NCBI GenBank assembly: GCA_020435335.1
Contig: JAGQZT010000061.1
Span: forward strand, 1-37,102
DNA: 37,102 bases
DNA from: Flavobacteriales bacterium
Lineage (GTDB): Bacteria > Bacteroidota > Bacteroidia > Flavobacteriales_E > Vicingaceae
Direction: 5' to 3'
Shown in pieces: positions 1 to 8,073 of this stretch (positions within the stretch are counted from its first letter, which is position 1; the number at the start of each line of letters is the position of its first letter). A program made the position numbers and the translations under genes. The notes under the pieces were generated by a model. It saw only the letters and a program-made list of their open reading frames with translations, was not told the origin of the DNA and did not search any database.

Positions 1-309
1 ACCCGACTGGCGCTCGAACTACAGGTGGATGAAGCCATTAAATCAGGCATGGCGGTTCACAAAGAGGTGAATGTGGCTCAACGGGTATTACAGCATTTCG
101 AGAAACCGGCCGTGAAGATGGTCGGAGTTGATGTCAGCTGGGCAGTAATGATGGTGTTTTTCATTACCGGATTATTGCTTGTCGGCGAATTTACGCATGT
201 GAATAAAGCCATTCCGGAACTGACCTATACAACGGCCATAGCTTCAGCCGTAGCGGCTTTGTTGTTGGTCGATTTCTTCCTGAAATACCTGAAGTACAGA
301 AAAAGCTGA
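1..309 (+). CDS. C-terminal end of a membrane protein, 5' end outside the window
   Basis: The reading frame is open from the first base, so the GTG at 25 need not be the start and this is best read as the last 102 codons of a longer gene. The tail has a charged, helix-prone stretch (about residues 1-45 of the visible part) followed by two hydrophobic segments, around WAVMMVFFITGLLLVGEF and AIASAVAALLLVDFF, and a basic end KYLKYRKS. This suggests a soluble or coiled region anchored by a C-terminal two-helix hairpin. I do not recognise the family. It meets the minus-strand DUF4199 gene tail to tail with only 2 bp between the stop codons, and no terminator hairpin is visible between them. Confidence 0.6.
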   Translation, partial: TRLALELQVDEAIKSGMAVHKEVNVAQRVLQHFEKPAVKMVGVDVSWAVMMVFFITGLLLVGEFTHVNKAIPELTYTTAIASAVAALLLVDFFLKYLKYRKS

Positions 310-311
310 GC

Positions 312-839
312 TTACTTGAATCCGGCGATCTTTCGCATGATGAAGGACAATGCCGCCGAATGGAACAACCCTAAGAAAACCAGTCCGAACAAGGTGTACA
401 TGGTCTGAGAATAGGGTGTAAAGATGATCCCCATATTCATGATCTTCCCGTGAACCAGTTCTTTCGCTTCACTCAATCCTTTTTCCTTGACCAGCTCCGG
501 AATGCTTTTGGTGTATTCCGCAATGGTTTCGGCTTTCAAAGTAGGAAAGAATTCCGTATCGATCTTAGCGTAGTAGGTGTATGTAATCACACCAACAATG
601 AGCGCAAAGAAAGAGGCTGTTCGGGCTCCCGACCGGAAATCCTGTCCGAAGGTCGTCGGACCCTGAGCAGCGATTTTACCGCTCCGGATGCCGAAGAAGA
701 TTGCTATCAGCAAGATCAGCATGTACGAATACTTGATGTACTCAATGTTGAACTGCAGGTTGAAGTAAAACAAAATGAGCTTTACGACCAGGGCAACGAT
801 GGAGAACGTGACTGCTACTTGAAAGGGATTCTTAAGCAT
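312..839 (-). CDS. DUF4199 family membrane protein
   Basis: A 175-residue integral membrane protein with four predicted hydrophobic segments: two near the N terminus (about 8-27 and 36-53), one in the middle (about 76-92) and one near the C terminus (about 148-167). The central stretch TTFGQDFRSG followed by a helix and TYTYYAKID matches the pattern I know from DUF4199 proteins of Bacteroidota, which are small membrane proteins of unknown function. I start it at the ATG at 839; a TTG two codons upstream (845) is also in frame. The start lies only 10 bp after the rho stop codon on the same strand, so it is probably co-transcribed with rho. No function can be stated. Confidence 0.8.
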   Translation of the reverse strand: MLKNPFQVAVTFSIVALVVKLILFYFNLQFNIEYIKYSYMLILLIAIFFGIRSGKIAAQGPTTFGQDFRSGARTASFFALIVGVITYTYYAKIDTEFFPTLKAETIAEYTKSIPELVKEKGLSEAKELVHGKIMNMGIIFTPYSQTMYTLFGLVFLGLFHSAALSFIMRKIAGFK

Positions 840-849
840 AGGCAATAAC

Positions 850-2499
850 TTAATGTCCGGCTTTCATCGACATCAGGAATTCTTCGTTGCTGATGGTTTT
901 ACCCATACGGTCTTTGATGAATTCCATGGCTTCAACAGGGTTCATATCGGCAATGTGGTTTCTCAGGATCCACATCAGCTGCGTTACATCCTCGCCAAGC
1001 AGTAAGTCTTCACGACGCGTGCTGGAAGAAACGATATCGATGGCCGGGTAGATTCGCTTGTTGGAGATCTTTCTGTCCAGTTGGAGTTCCATGTTACCGG
1101 TTCCTTTGAATTCTTCGAAGATCACCTCATCCATTTTCGATCCGGTTTCGGTTAATGCTGTTGCGATGATGGTCAATGAACCACCGTCTTCAATGTTACG
1201 GGCAGCACCGAAGAAACGTTTCGGTTTGTGCAGGGCGTTGTCGTCCACACCACCGGATAATACTTTTCCTGAAGAAGGAGATACCGTGTTGTAGGCTCTC
1301 GCTAAACGGGTGATGGAATCGAGTAATACAACTACATCGTGTCCACATTCCACCATACGCTTGGCTTTCTCGATCACAAGGTTGGCCAGTTTTACGTGTT
1401 TTTCCGCAGGTTCATCGAAGGTTGATGCTACTACTTCGGCATCTACGTTCCGGGCCATGTCGGTTACCTCTTCCGGACGCTCATCGATCAGGAGGATCAA
1501 TAAATACACTTCCGGATGATTTTCGGCGATGGCGTTGGCCACATCTTTCAATAAGGTGGTTTTACCTGTTTTTGGTTGAGCTACGATCATGCCCCGTTGT
1601 CCTTTCCCGATCGGCGTAAACAGGTCGATTACGCGATTGGACAAGGAGTTGGTCCGGTCGCTTACCAGTTTCAGTTTTTCATTCGGGAAAACCGGAGTTA
1701 AATATTTAAAAGGTACCCGGTCACGCACGACGTCAGGCTGGCGGTTGTTGATCGAAATCACTTTGATCAGCGGGAAATATTTCTCGCCGATTTTCGGTGG
1801 ACGAACACTGCCGCGAACGGTGTCTCCGGTTTTCAGACCGAATAACTTGATCTGCGACTGAGATACGTAAATATCGTCGGGTGAATTCAGGTAGTTGTAA
1901 TCCGAAGAACGCAGGAAACCGTAGCCATCAGGCATGATTTCCAGAACGCCTTCACTTACAATAATATCATCGAAGTTATATCCGTGATCATCACCTTTGT
2001 TGCCGTTACCATTGCCGTTAGGCTGTTTGTCGTAATTGTTGTTTTGCTCTTTAGGCGTGTAATCCGAACGGTTTTCGGCAGGAACATCCTGATGTTTTTC
2101 AGGTCTTTGTTCTCTCTTTTCCTGTTTTGGCTGTGGCTTGGCAACGGGTTGAGCCTGGTAAAAATCGTTGTTTTCTTTTTTAGGTTCGTTCGAAGCTTCC
2201 TTAATAGGAGCGGCGTTCGTATTGGTGTTGTTGTCGTCGAACAAGCTCGGTTTCTTGTCTCCGGAAGGGAGTCGTCTGCGTTTCGGGCGGGAAGCTGTTG
2301 ATCCGGATGAAGAGCCTGCAGGAATGCGTTTTTTCTCTTGAGCCTCGTCTTTTTTAGGAGGGTTGATGGCTTGCTGATCGAGAATCTGGTAAACCAGTTC
2401 CTCTTTTTTCATTTTATCAGCTTTTTTAATGTCTAGTTCTTTTGCGATGTCGCGGAGTTCTCCGACTAATTTTTTGTTAAGTTCTATAATATCGTACAT
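850..2499 (-). CDS. rho: Transcription termination factor Rho
   Basis: Rho is the hexameric RNA-dependent ATPase/translocase that ends transcription of untranslated RNA. Residues 1-42 form the Rho_N (SAP-like) domain. About 45-178 is a low-complexity stretch rich in K, Q, N, E and P, ending in an NGNGNGN tract. About 180-250 is the cold-shock RNA-binding domain, with the RNP1-like motif DGYGFLR at 191-197. The RecA-like ATPase follows, with Walker A PKTGKT at 309-314 and Walker B VVVLLD ending at D394. At 549 residues it is about 130 longer than E. coli Rho (419), the excess being the disordered insert, which is usual in Bacteroidota. The DUF4199 gene follows 10 bp downstream. Upstream lie 246 bp of AT-rich DNA with nested palindromes that could act in autoregulation. 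Confidence 0.98.
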   Translation of the reverse strand: MYDIIELNKKLVGELRDIAKELDIKKADKMKKEELVYQILDQQAINPPKKDEAQEKKRIPAGSSSGSTASRPKRRRLPSGDKKPSLFDDNNTNTNAAPIKEASNEPKKENNDFYQAQPVAKPQPKQEKREQRPEKHQDVPAENRSDYTPKEQNNNYDKQPNGNGNGNKGDDHGYNFDDIIVSEGVLEIMPDGYGFLRSSDYNYLNSPDDIYVSQSQIKLFGLKTGDTVRGSVRPPKIGEKYFPLIKVISINNRQPDVVRDRVPFKYLTPVFPNEKLKLVSDRTNSLSNRVIDLFTPIGKGQRGMIVAQPKTGKTTLLKDVANAIAENHPEVYLLILLIDERPEEVTDMARNVDAEVVASTFDEPAEKHVKLANLVIEKAKRMVECGHDVVVLLDSITRLARAYNTVSPSSGKVLSGGVDDNALHKPKRFFGAARNIEDGGSLTIIATALTETGSKMDEVIFEEFKGTGNMELQLDRKISNKRIYPAIDIVSSSTRREDLLLGEDVTQLMWILRNHIADMNPVEAMEFIKDRMGKTISNEEFLMSMKAGH

Positions 2500-2625
2500 A
2501 GAAAAATGATATGATTTTAATTTAATCTGCTTTTAAGGATAGATTTAAAACGAATAAATCAATAAATTATTTATACTCTTTAGCTTCTTAAGATGAACGT
2601 AAGTCGCGATTTAGTTTTGATTTAA

Positions 2626-2674
2626 AATATTATCGGGTGATAATATTATCAGGAATCTGATGGTACAATAGTAC
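2626..2674. repeat. Cluster of nested palindromes between dinB-like gene and rho
   Basis: Four dyads lie side by side. AATATTATC (2626-2634) is inverted as GATAATATT (2639-2647) and directly repeated at 2642-2650. TGATAATATTATCA (2638-2651) is a perfect 14-bp palindrome. ATCAG/CTGAT (2648-2652 and 2657-2661) surround GAAT. GTAC-AATA-GTAC spans 2663-2674. They lie 127-175 bp upstream of the rho start on the rho coding strand. They could be protein-binding operators or RNA hairpins in the rho leader. They are AT-rich with no clear T-run, so a classical terminator for the upstream gene is less likely. The rest of 2500-2745 shows no gene or consensus promoter. Confidence 0.45.
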
Positions 2675-2745
2675 GAAATAATTTAGATATGCAAGGATTA
2701 ATCGTTTTTTTTATTCAACGTCTGGGTGTTGGTAAAATAAGCGGA

Positions 2746-3243
2746 TTAAATGGTTTTAACGCCGAAAAGTTTGCACAGCCAGCCCAGGTGACCGGCATGG
2801 GAACCTTCGTGGCGGATGGCATGTTTGATGATGGCACCGACACTGTCTTCACCACCGAGCGTAACACCGTTGGTTGTCGGTTTCATCAGGTCTTCATCCG
2901 TCAGGGTACTGATGTATGCGATCGCTTTTTCATGAACCCGGTCGAATTGTTCGAAAATGTCTTCAACGGGTGGGTAATCGGCTTTTTCCGGTATTTCCGA
3001 ACCCAATCCAAATTGACGGGCCCAGGGGATGTTTGCTTTTTCACCTCCGGTGCACACCAGTAAAAGCCAGTTTTCCGAAACGGTGATGTGAGCTACCAGC
3101 CACAGGATGCTGTTTAACTTTTTGCCTTCTACCTCAAAGGTTTTATACAGGTCTTGTCCTTCCAGCTTTTTCAGATAGAATTTAGTGAGTCCTCTGGATA
3201 GTTCCAGGGTTTCCACTAAGGTTTGTGTTTGCGTTTTGCTCAT
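2746..3243 (-). CDS. DinB-like (DinB/YfiT superfamily) putative metalloprotein
   Basis: A 165-residue all-helical protein. H52 (in LVAHIT), H145 and H149 (in HAIRHEGSHAGHL) sit where the three metal-binding histidines of the DinB/YfiT four-helix-bundle superfamily are expected, the last two as HxxxH. Members include thiol-dependent transferases and many proteins of unknown role; the name comes from a damage-inducible Bacillus gene and implies nothing about DNA polymerase IV. There is no signal peptide, so it should be cytoplasmic. Its ATG overlaps the stop of the upstream spermidine-synthase-like gene by 4 bp, indicating translational coupling. The substrate cannot be deduced. Confidence 0.85.
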   Translation of the reverse strand: MSKTQTQTLVETLELSRGLTKFYLKKLEGQDLYKTFEVEGKKLNSILWLVAHITVSENWLLLVCTGGEKANIPWARQFGLGSEIPEKADYPPVEDIFEQFDRVHEKAIAYISTLTDEDLMKPTTNGVTLGGEDSVGAIIKHAIRHEGSHAGHLGWLCKLFGVKTI

Positions 3244-4715
3244 TTGTTCAGAAAATATTTAGTGTTGAATTCATTGTAATCCGTTCGCCAGGCCAGGGCG
3301 GCCTCGAGGTACAGGTGTTCCATGTTAGGACGGTCGTCCGTCAATAGTTCGGCATCGTTCAGATCGATATCCATTTCATAGAGGAGGGGGTGGATGATGT
3401 CGTTTTTAGCCTTGAGTTCCTGCCGGCTGCAGATGAACAGCAGGTTACGGTTCTGTTCCTCGCCGGGAGTGGCATACAGCCTCACCTGAAACCCGGAAGC
3501 CAGCAGTGTTTTGTAGATCGACCGGGCCGCTTTTCCTTTGCTGCCATTGATAAATCCGAAGAAATTGATGGCAAGGATTCCGTTTTCGCTGAGCGCATTT
3601 TTAACTTCTCCGAAAGCTTCCCGGGTCATGATGTGGGAGGGAGGTGTTTCGGCATGAAAGAGGTCGTAGATCACCACGTCGTATGCTTGCTTTGTTGTGT
3701 TCAGGTAATGCCGGCCGTCGTCTACAATAATGGAAGTTGACGGTTCGATGAAGAAAAAGTCTTTGGATACTTCGGCGATGCGCTCATCCAGTTCCACCAC
3801 ATCGGTTTTGTAGTTGTTCTCTTCGAGTTTCTTGTATAGTGTTCCTCCTCCGAGCCCCATCAGTAAGGTCTTTTTATCAGACGTGTACGAGTTGAGGTTG
3901 TAGGTCAGCACGTCGACATAATCCCAGTAGCTTTCCTTCGGATTTTCCAGGTTCATGATGGTTTGGGAAATGTTGTTCACAACCAGCATGCGATAAGGGA
4001 TCATCCGGTTTTCAGCCGGGTTGTTCAGGTAACGGTCAACCACTTTGATTTCACCGAGAATGCCTTCCGAGCGGTAAATCACTTCTCCGTTGATCTCGCT
4101 TTTGAAGTTGTAGCTCATGGCTGCAGTAATGATCAGTAAGGAGATCGGGGTCTTAAACTGTTTCTTTACGATGAAGAGGTAGGTTGTGTATCCCATAACC
4201 AGTATTCCATAGCCGTAGAGGGTTTTGGTGATTCCAAATTCAGGCAGGGTATAAAATCCGATCACGAAGGTGGTGATGATTCCGCCGAGGGTGGAGACCG
4301 AATAAACGGTTCCGCTGCTTTTCCCGGAGTCTTTGGCTTGTTCGGTAAGCAGATTAATCAATAAAGGAGAGGTGGCGCCAAAGGTCAGTAAAGGGAAGAA
4401 CAGGAAGCTGATCAGGGACAGGATGGAGCCGGTAGCCAGGCTGAACTGAATGGTGACGGGGAGCACCCACTTACTGATCAGGGGTGTTAAGGTAAGCAGG
4501 ATGCCGCCTGCCAGCATTAACCAGAAAATGGTTGTTTCTTTCCGGGATTTCGACGAAATGTATCCGCCCAGGTAGTATCCGCTCATTAAAGCCGTGAGGG
4601 TCGTTCCCAGCACGGCAGCCCAAATGTAGATGGAGGTTCCGAAGTAAGGGGTAAGGATTTTGGCACTGCATAATTCGATGCACATCACAGCTCCGCCCTC
4701 GATAAAGGCCAGCAT
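3240..4715 (-). CDS. Membrane-anchored spermidine-synthase-like protein (MFS/SpeE-type fusion)
   Basis: The N-terminal ~205 residues form about six to seven membrane helices. The C-terminal part is a SAM-fold domain like spermidine synthases: GLGGGTLY (nucleotide-binding glycine loop), VVELDERI (acidic end of strand 2), VDDGRHYL and VIYDLFHAETPP (catalytic-loop region). Such fusions are common and mostly of unproven function; aminopropyl transfer is not established. The ATG at 4715 falls inside the first helix. The frame is open upstream to 4748 with no ATG, GTG or TTG, but an ATT at 4745 would give MNQKLKILLF, a natural start of helix 1. A -7 promoter element at 4768-4775 fits that upstream start, so the true N terminus may be about 10 residues longer. 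Confidence 0.85.
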   Translation of the reverse strand: MLAFIEGGAVMCIELCSAKILTPYFGTSIYIWAAVLGTTLTALMSGYYLGGYISSKSRKETTIFWLMLAGGILLTLTPLISKWVLPVTIQFSLATGSILSLISFLFFPLLTFGATSPLLINLLTEQAKDSGKSSGTVYSVSTLGGIITTFVIGFYTLPEFGITKTLYGYGILVMGYTTYLFIVKKQFKTPISLLIITAAMSYNFKSEINGEVIYRSEGILGEIKVVDRYLNNPAENRMIPYRMLVVNNISQTIMNLENPKESYWDYVDVLTYNLNSYTSDKKTLLMGLGGGTLYKKLEENNYKTDVVELDERIAEVSKDFFFIEPSTSIIVDDGRHYLNTTKQAYDVVIYDLFHAETPPSHIMTREAFGEVKNALSENGILAINFFGFINGSKGKAARSIYKTLLASGFQVRLYATPGEEQNRNLLFICSRQELKAKNDIIHPLLYEMDIDLNDAELLTDDRPNMEHLYLEAALAWRTDYNEFNTKYFLNK

Positions 4716-4767
4716 AAAGAGCAGTATTTTGAGCTTCTGATTAATGATGAAATTTTATGTAATAATA

Positions 4768-4775
4768 CAAAATTA
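4768..4775 (-). promoter_or_regulatory. Candidate -7 promoter element (TAATTTTG) for the spermidine-synthase-like gene
   Basis: On the minus strand the sequence reads TAATTTTG, a full match to the Bacteroidota -7 consensus TAnnTTTG. No TTG is seen at the -33 distance. The element is 22 bp upstream of the possible ATT start at 4745 and 52 bp upstream of the ATG at 4715. Confidence 0.4.
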
Positions 4776-4893
4776 TATCCTGTTTGTTAAGTTTGTTATT
4801 TTAGGATTTCAACAATACGGGGAATTTAAGTTATTTTTTTACGGCATGGTGCGATTTAACTCATTAAGATTGTGTAACTTCGTGTAGTTAAAC

Positions 4894-4970
4894 GGATTAG
4901 TGAACACCCTACATGGCGACTCGAGCCTCAACCACTAACCGGAAATGTTAAGGAAACCACTTTTTTAGTG
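4894..4970 (+). promoter_or_regulatory. Possible switching RNA leader upstream of the small secreted protein gene
   Basis: GG(A)TTAGTG at 4894-4902 can pair with CACTAACC at 4933-4940 (8 bp with one bulged A), enclosing a small GGC/GCC hairpin (4915-4927). The CACTAA half (4933-4938) can instead pair with a second TTAGTG at 4965-4970, so two structures exclude each other. A weak -7-like TAACTTCG at 4875-4882 would start a transcript just before this region. It matches no riboswitch class I know. The rest of 4776-5016 shows no gene. Confidence 0.25.
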
Positions 4971-5000
4971 CTTGACAGTTAAAAAATCATTTGGATTATT

Positions 5001-5008
5001 TATTTTTG
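5001..5008 (+). promoter_or_regulatory. Candidate -7 promoter element (TATTTTTG)
   Basis: TATTTTTG matches TAnnTTTG fully but ends only 8 bp before the ATG at 5017, so a transcript from it would be almost leaderless. The nearest TTG (4972-4974) is 26 bp upstream, longer than the usual 19-20 bp. It may therefore be a chance match in AT-rich DNA. Confidence 0.3.
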
Positions 5009-5016
5009 TTAAAAAA

Positions 5017-5355
5017 ATGAAAAGATACCTGACTATACTCGTTCTGCTGCTTACCGGCTCTGCCTGTTTTTCCCAAACTGTAAAGCAGCGCGAAGCAAGT
5101 GCCTACGAGAACGCACCGCTTCAGGAAGCTTATGAAACTCCTGCTCCCGGTTCTTATATCGTGCTCTCCACAAACAACAATCTGGATGTAAACTTATCGG
5201 ATCAGGATATGCAGCGTATTGCTGCTGCACGTAAAGTTGATGAAGTTGTTTATGTAACGATCAATCCCAATGTCCAGGTGAAGGTATTGCCTTATAGTGC
5301 ACTTAAACCTAACCAACAGTCCATTAATTTAAATACCCCAAGTAATGAGAAGTAA
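5017..5355 (+). CDS. Small secreted protein of unknown function
   Basis: A 112-residue protein with a clear Sec signal peptide (MKRYLTILVLLLTGSACFS, cleavage probably just after), leaving about 92 residues in the periplasm or outside. The start was set at the ATG at 5017 because it begins the signal peptide; an upstream in-frame TTG at 4972 would add 15 unlikely residues. The mature part has no cysteines and contains PGSYIVLSTNNNLDVNLSDQD and VYVTINPNVQVKVLP, which look like beta strands. I do not recognise a family. It overlaps the following T9SS cargo gene by 11 bp, so the two are probably translated together and may act together at the surface. Confidence 0.8.
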   Translation: MKRYLTILVLLLTGSACFSQTVKQREASAYENAPLQEAYETPAPGSYIVLSTNNNLDVNLSDQDMQRIAAARKVDEVVYVTINPNVQVKVLPYSALKPNQQSINLNTPSNEK

Positions 5356-6778
5356 AGCTTACTTACATGTTGTTACTATAACTATTGCCCTATTATCCTT
5401 CGCTTTCGAAAGTTATGCCGGAGGGTGTTCACCAAGTACCACAAACGGGAGCTGTGCTACGGCTGTTACCTTAACGTCGGGTGCGGCCTGCACGAATGGA
5501 AATACCTGCAACGGAGCCGGACCTGCCAGTACCTGTGGGTCAGGGGAGTGTGCCTGGTATCAGTTTACGGCTACCTCCACCGATATGATTGTGAACATTC
5601 CGGTAACCAATGTGCCGGGCTGTTACATTACTTCGGCGGTATTCCGTGCAACGGGAGCCTGTACCGGGGTTCAGATCAGCTGTTCTTCGGGAACACCGAT
5701 GGATGATGCTCATTATCTGAATAACCTCACGGTCGGAAATAACTACTACATTGAAGTCTGTGAACCTCAATTCGGTCCTTGCGGTGGGGATAATGCATTG
5801 TTTTGCATCGAAGTTTACGATTACACGCCTTGTGATGAATGTTCCACGCCATGCGGTGTCGCTCAGGGATTCCCTACAGCACCTGCTGTAGCTACGGTAG
5901 TTGCCGGATGTACGGCGCCCGATTATAGCCCGCTGCTTCAACCCGGACATACCTATACGTTCTGTAATACCTTTACGGCTACGGCTACCAGTGTGAGTTT
6001 TAACGTGATCATTACTTCCAATTGTGGAGGAGGAAACGTAACTAACTTCTCCTGGTCTTTATATAATTATTCGGCTTGTGGTGCTGCGATCCAAACGGGT
6101 ACCTTGGCTAGTTTAACATTTACCGGATTAACAATAGGAAATCAATACGCATTCTGTTATACGTTTACGGTTCCATCAGGATGTACGCATACCAAGCATT
6201 GTCCATACTTCGTCGGTGCAACGGCACTGCCGGTTAAGTTGGTTGACTTTAATGCGGAGCCGGTAGATAACCGCTATGTAGATTTAAGCTGGAATACCGC
6301 GATGGAATCCAACAACGATTATTTTACCATTGAGCGAAGTCTGGATGGCATTACCTTTGAAGTGGTAGGAATCGTAGATGGTGCCGGTAATTCCAATACG
6401 GTGAAAAACTACGGATTAAGAGATGATCAGCCGCATGCGGGTATATCCTATTACCGACTCAAGCAAACGGATTACGATCAAACTTACTCGTATTCTAAAT
6501 TGGTTTCCGTAGAGATCAAGAAAGATTTCGATGAGCTGAATGTGATCCCGAATCCGGTAACCGGTAAAGGGCAGCTGGTATTCAATGCCAACCATGAAGG
6601 ACTGATCGACGTGAATGTGTTCGATGTGTCCGGCCGACTGGTACTTTCCGTAAACAGGCAGACGGTTAAAGGAAGCAATGCCATTGTTCTGGATACGGAA
6701 GAATTAACTCAGGGCATGTACTTCTTAACGGTGAACAACGATAAGGAGAAGACCACACTCAAATTCATCAAGAACTAA
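5345..6778 (+). CDS. T9SS type A-sorted cysteine-rich secreted protein
   Basis: A 477-residue secreted protein. It has a signal peptide at about 1-25, then a cysteine-rich region (about 26-290) with two pre-peptidase-C-like beta modules, each ending in phrases such as LTVGNNYYIEVC and LTIGNQYAFCYT. An Ig/fibronectin-like segment follows with LPVKLVDFNAE, VDLSWNTAMESNNDYFTIERS and YYRLKQTDYD, typical of Bacteroidota surface proteins. The C-terminal ~75 residues (IPNPVTGKGQLVF, VFDVSGRLV, LTQGMYFLTV) form the type A T9SS sorting domain. The protein should cross the outer membrane through the Por/Spr machinery and be cell-anchored or released. Its ligand is unknown. It overlaps the upstream gene by 11 bp and is followed by a terminator at 6804. 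Confidence 0.92.
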   Translation: MRSKAYLHVVTITIALLSFAFESYAGGCSPSTTNGSCATAVTLTSGAACTNGNTCNGAGPASTCGSGECAWYQFTATSTDMIVNIPVTNVPGCYITSAVFRATGACTGVQISCSSGTPMDDAHYLNNLTVGNNYYIEVCEPQFGPCGGDNALFCIEVYDYTPCDECSTPCGVAQGFPTAPAVATVVAGCTAPDYSPLLQPGHTYTFCNTFTATATSVSFNVIITSNCGGGNVTNFSWSLYNYSACGAAIQTGTLASLTFTGLTIGNQYAFCYTFTVPSGCTHTKHCPYFVGATALPVKLVDFNAEPVDNRYVDLSWNTAMESNNDYFTIERSLDGITFEVVGIVDGAGNSNTVKNYGLRDDQPHAGISYYRLKQTDYDQTYSYSKLVSVEIKKDFDELNVIPNPVTGKGQLVFNANHEGLIDVNVFDVSGRLVLSVNRQTVKGSNAIVLDTEELTQGMYFLTVNNDKEKTTLKFIKN

Positions 6779-6803
6779 GGAATAAATGATAGAAGATAAG
6801 AAG

Positions 6804-6830
6804 AAGCACCTGTAAAAAGGTGCTTTTTTA
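6804..6830. terminator. Rho-independent terminator, probably bidirectional
   Basis: AAGCACCT (6804-6811) pairs with AGGTGCTT (6818-6825) across a 6-nt loop and is followed by a T-run. It sits between two converging genes, and the A's preceding the stem serve the minus strand, so it can end both the T9SS cargo transcript and the propeller lipoprotein transcript. Confidence 0.85.
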
Positions 6831-7832
6831 TTTTACGGCTATTCCGTTTTCTGTCGACAGCCAAAGTTGCTGTGTGTTATTCCATGTCAGGTGGTTCACG
6901 AAATTATTCGGAATGTTGGAGTTATTGGTGTTGTAGTGTATCCATTGATTGGTTCCCGGTTCAAAAGAAGCGAGTCCCTGTCCTTCCATACCGATCCATA
7001 ATACATTCGATGATGCGGCTATGGAGCGCACCAGATTTAACGGAAGCCCTGAATTTTGCATGTCATATGTCGTCCAGCTGCTATTATCGAATCGGGTTAA
7101 GCCACTGTTGCTGCCGATCCATTTCACATCGCTGCTATCGATGGCAATGGTGTAAATGTTGTTGTTTGGGAGCGGAGAGTTGCCCACGCTGTAATTGGTA
7201 AAAGTTGTTCCGTCGAATTTAGAGAGCCCGGCAGCAGTTCCTATCCACAGGTTACCGAGGTCGTCGCGGGTGATTTCAGCAACGGTATTACTGGGTAAAT
7301 CCGAGTTTCCCGGTGTGTAAACCGACCAGTTGGATCCGTCAAACCCGGCTAATCCGCCACCACTGAATGTTCCGATCCAGAGCTGGCCCGAAAGATCGGT
7401 TTCCAGGCACCTTACTTTGTTCACGGGTAACGGCGAATTCAGCATGGTGTAAATGGTCATGATGCCGCCATCCAGTTGAACCAGTCCGTTGTCGGTACCG
7501 AGCCAGATGATGTTTCCCGACACGCAGACGGCATTCACTTTGTTTGAAGGAAGTGCGGAATTGGAGGTGTTGAATACCTGCCAGTTCGATCCGTCATAGG
7601 TCGCATAGCCGTTGTTCGTGGCAATATGAGCAACCTGTCCTTCAAAAGCGATGTCATAAACGATGTTTCCGGGTAAACCACTAGTGCTTGTCAGGAAAAT
7701 CTGACTGAAGGAGTTCGGTACAGGAGTGCCGGTCTCCTCCTCATCTACCGGAATAACATGAGCCTCCTTGGAGCAAGAAGCGAAGCCTGCCATCACCAGA
7801 AAGATCAAAAATATTTGAAAATACCGATTCAA
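6828..7832 (-). CDS. Seven-bladed propeller lipoprotein (two-component-regulator propeller repeats)
   Basis: The protein is built from about seven repeats of 40-44 residues with the Reg_prop signature, e.g. LWIGTAAGLSKFDG, WIGSNSGLTRFDN and IWLGTDNGLVQLDG, each linked by phrases like NSPLPNN. This is the propeller of the Bacteroidota hybrid two-component sensor periplasmic domain, here without kinase or membrane domains. With a TTG start at 7832 it opens MNRYFQIFLIFLVMAGFASC, a lipoprotein signal peptide with the acylated cysteine at residue 20. A TTG at 7883 gives 17 extra residues; no ATG is available upstream. It probably sits on an envelope membrane and may bind a ligand or protein. It is single, with convergent neighbours on the left and an unrelated cluster on the right. 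Confidence 0.85.
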   Translation of the reverse strand: MNRYFQIFLIFLVMAGFASCSKEAHVIPVDEEETGTPVPNSFSQIFLTSTSGLPGNIVYDIAFEGQVAHIATNNGYATYDGSNWQVFNTSNSALPSNKVNAVCVSGNIIWLGTDNGLVQLDGGIMTIYTMLNSPLPVNKVRCLETDLSGQLWIGTFSGGGLAGFDGSNWSVYTPGNSDLPSNTVAEITRDDLGNLWIGTAAGLSKFDGTTFTNYSVGNSPLPNNNIYTIAIDSSDVKWIGSNSGLTRFDNSSWTTYDMQNSGLPLNLVRSIAASSNVLWIGMEGQGLASFEPGTNQWIHYNTNNSNIPNNFVNHLTWNNTQQLWLSTENGIAVK

Positions 7833-7922
7833 AATTGAGTATAAATACGTTGTTAAATTTAATGCAAATTGTTTAAAAAACAAAAAGTGATTTCCGTAAA
7901 AAATTAGTTTTCAAAAAAATAA

Positions 7923-8072
7923 ATGCCGGAAGCAACCTATGTAAAACTACTTACGTATTATCTAGCAACAAGGCACTTTATGGGATCACACAAGGCTCCG
8001 AATATTCACGCGTATTTATTTTGGTTTTTCGTGATTGTATTACCAATACTCGGGGCTATATTCTTATTGTAG
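7923..8072 (+). CDS. Possible 49-residue single-pass membrane protein
   Basis: A short frame from an ATG at 7923 to a TAG at 8070-8072 fills nearly the whole space between two minus-strand genes, ending 1 bp before the MFS gene stop. It encodes a polar, basic N-terminal half (MPEATYVKLLTYYLATRHF) and one long hydrophobic segment at the C terminus (about residues 31-49, YLFWFFVIVLPILGAIFLL). A membrane-helix end is unlikely from random sequence but not proof of coding. No good promoter or ribosome binding site is visible; TAGTTTTC at 7905-7912 is one base off the -7 consensus. I do not recognise a family. Confidence 0.3.
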   Translation: MPEATYVKLLTYYLATRHFMGSHKAPNIHAYLFWFFVIVLPILGAIFLL

Positions 8073-8073
8073 G

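Noticed and set aside
7980..7989. ATGGGATCAC shared with 35213-35222, as copies of a mobile repeat
   Set aside because: Only ten bases match and the flanks differ, which is expected by chance in 37 kb.
8037..8049. GTATT-ACC-AATAC hairpin as terminator of the MFS operon
   Set aside because: The stem is 5 bp and AT-rich without a T-run on the minus strand.
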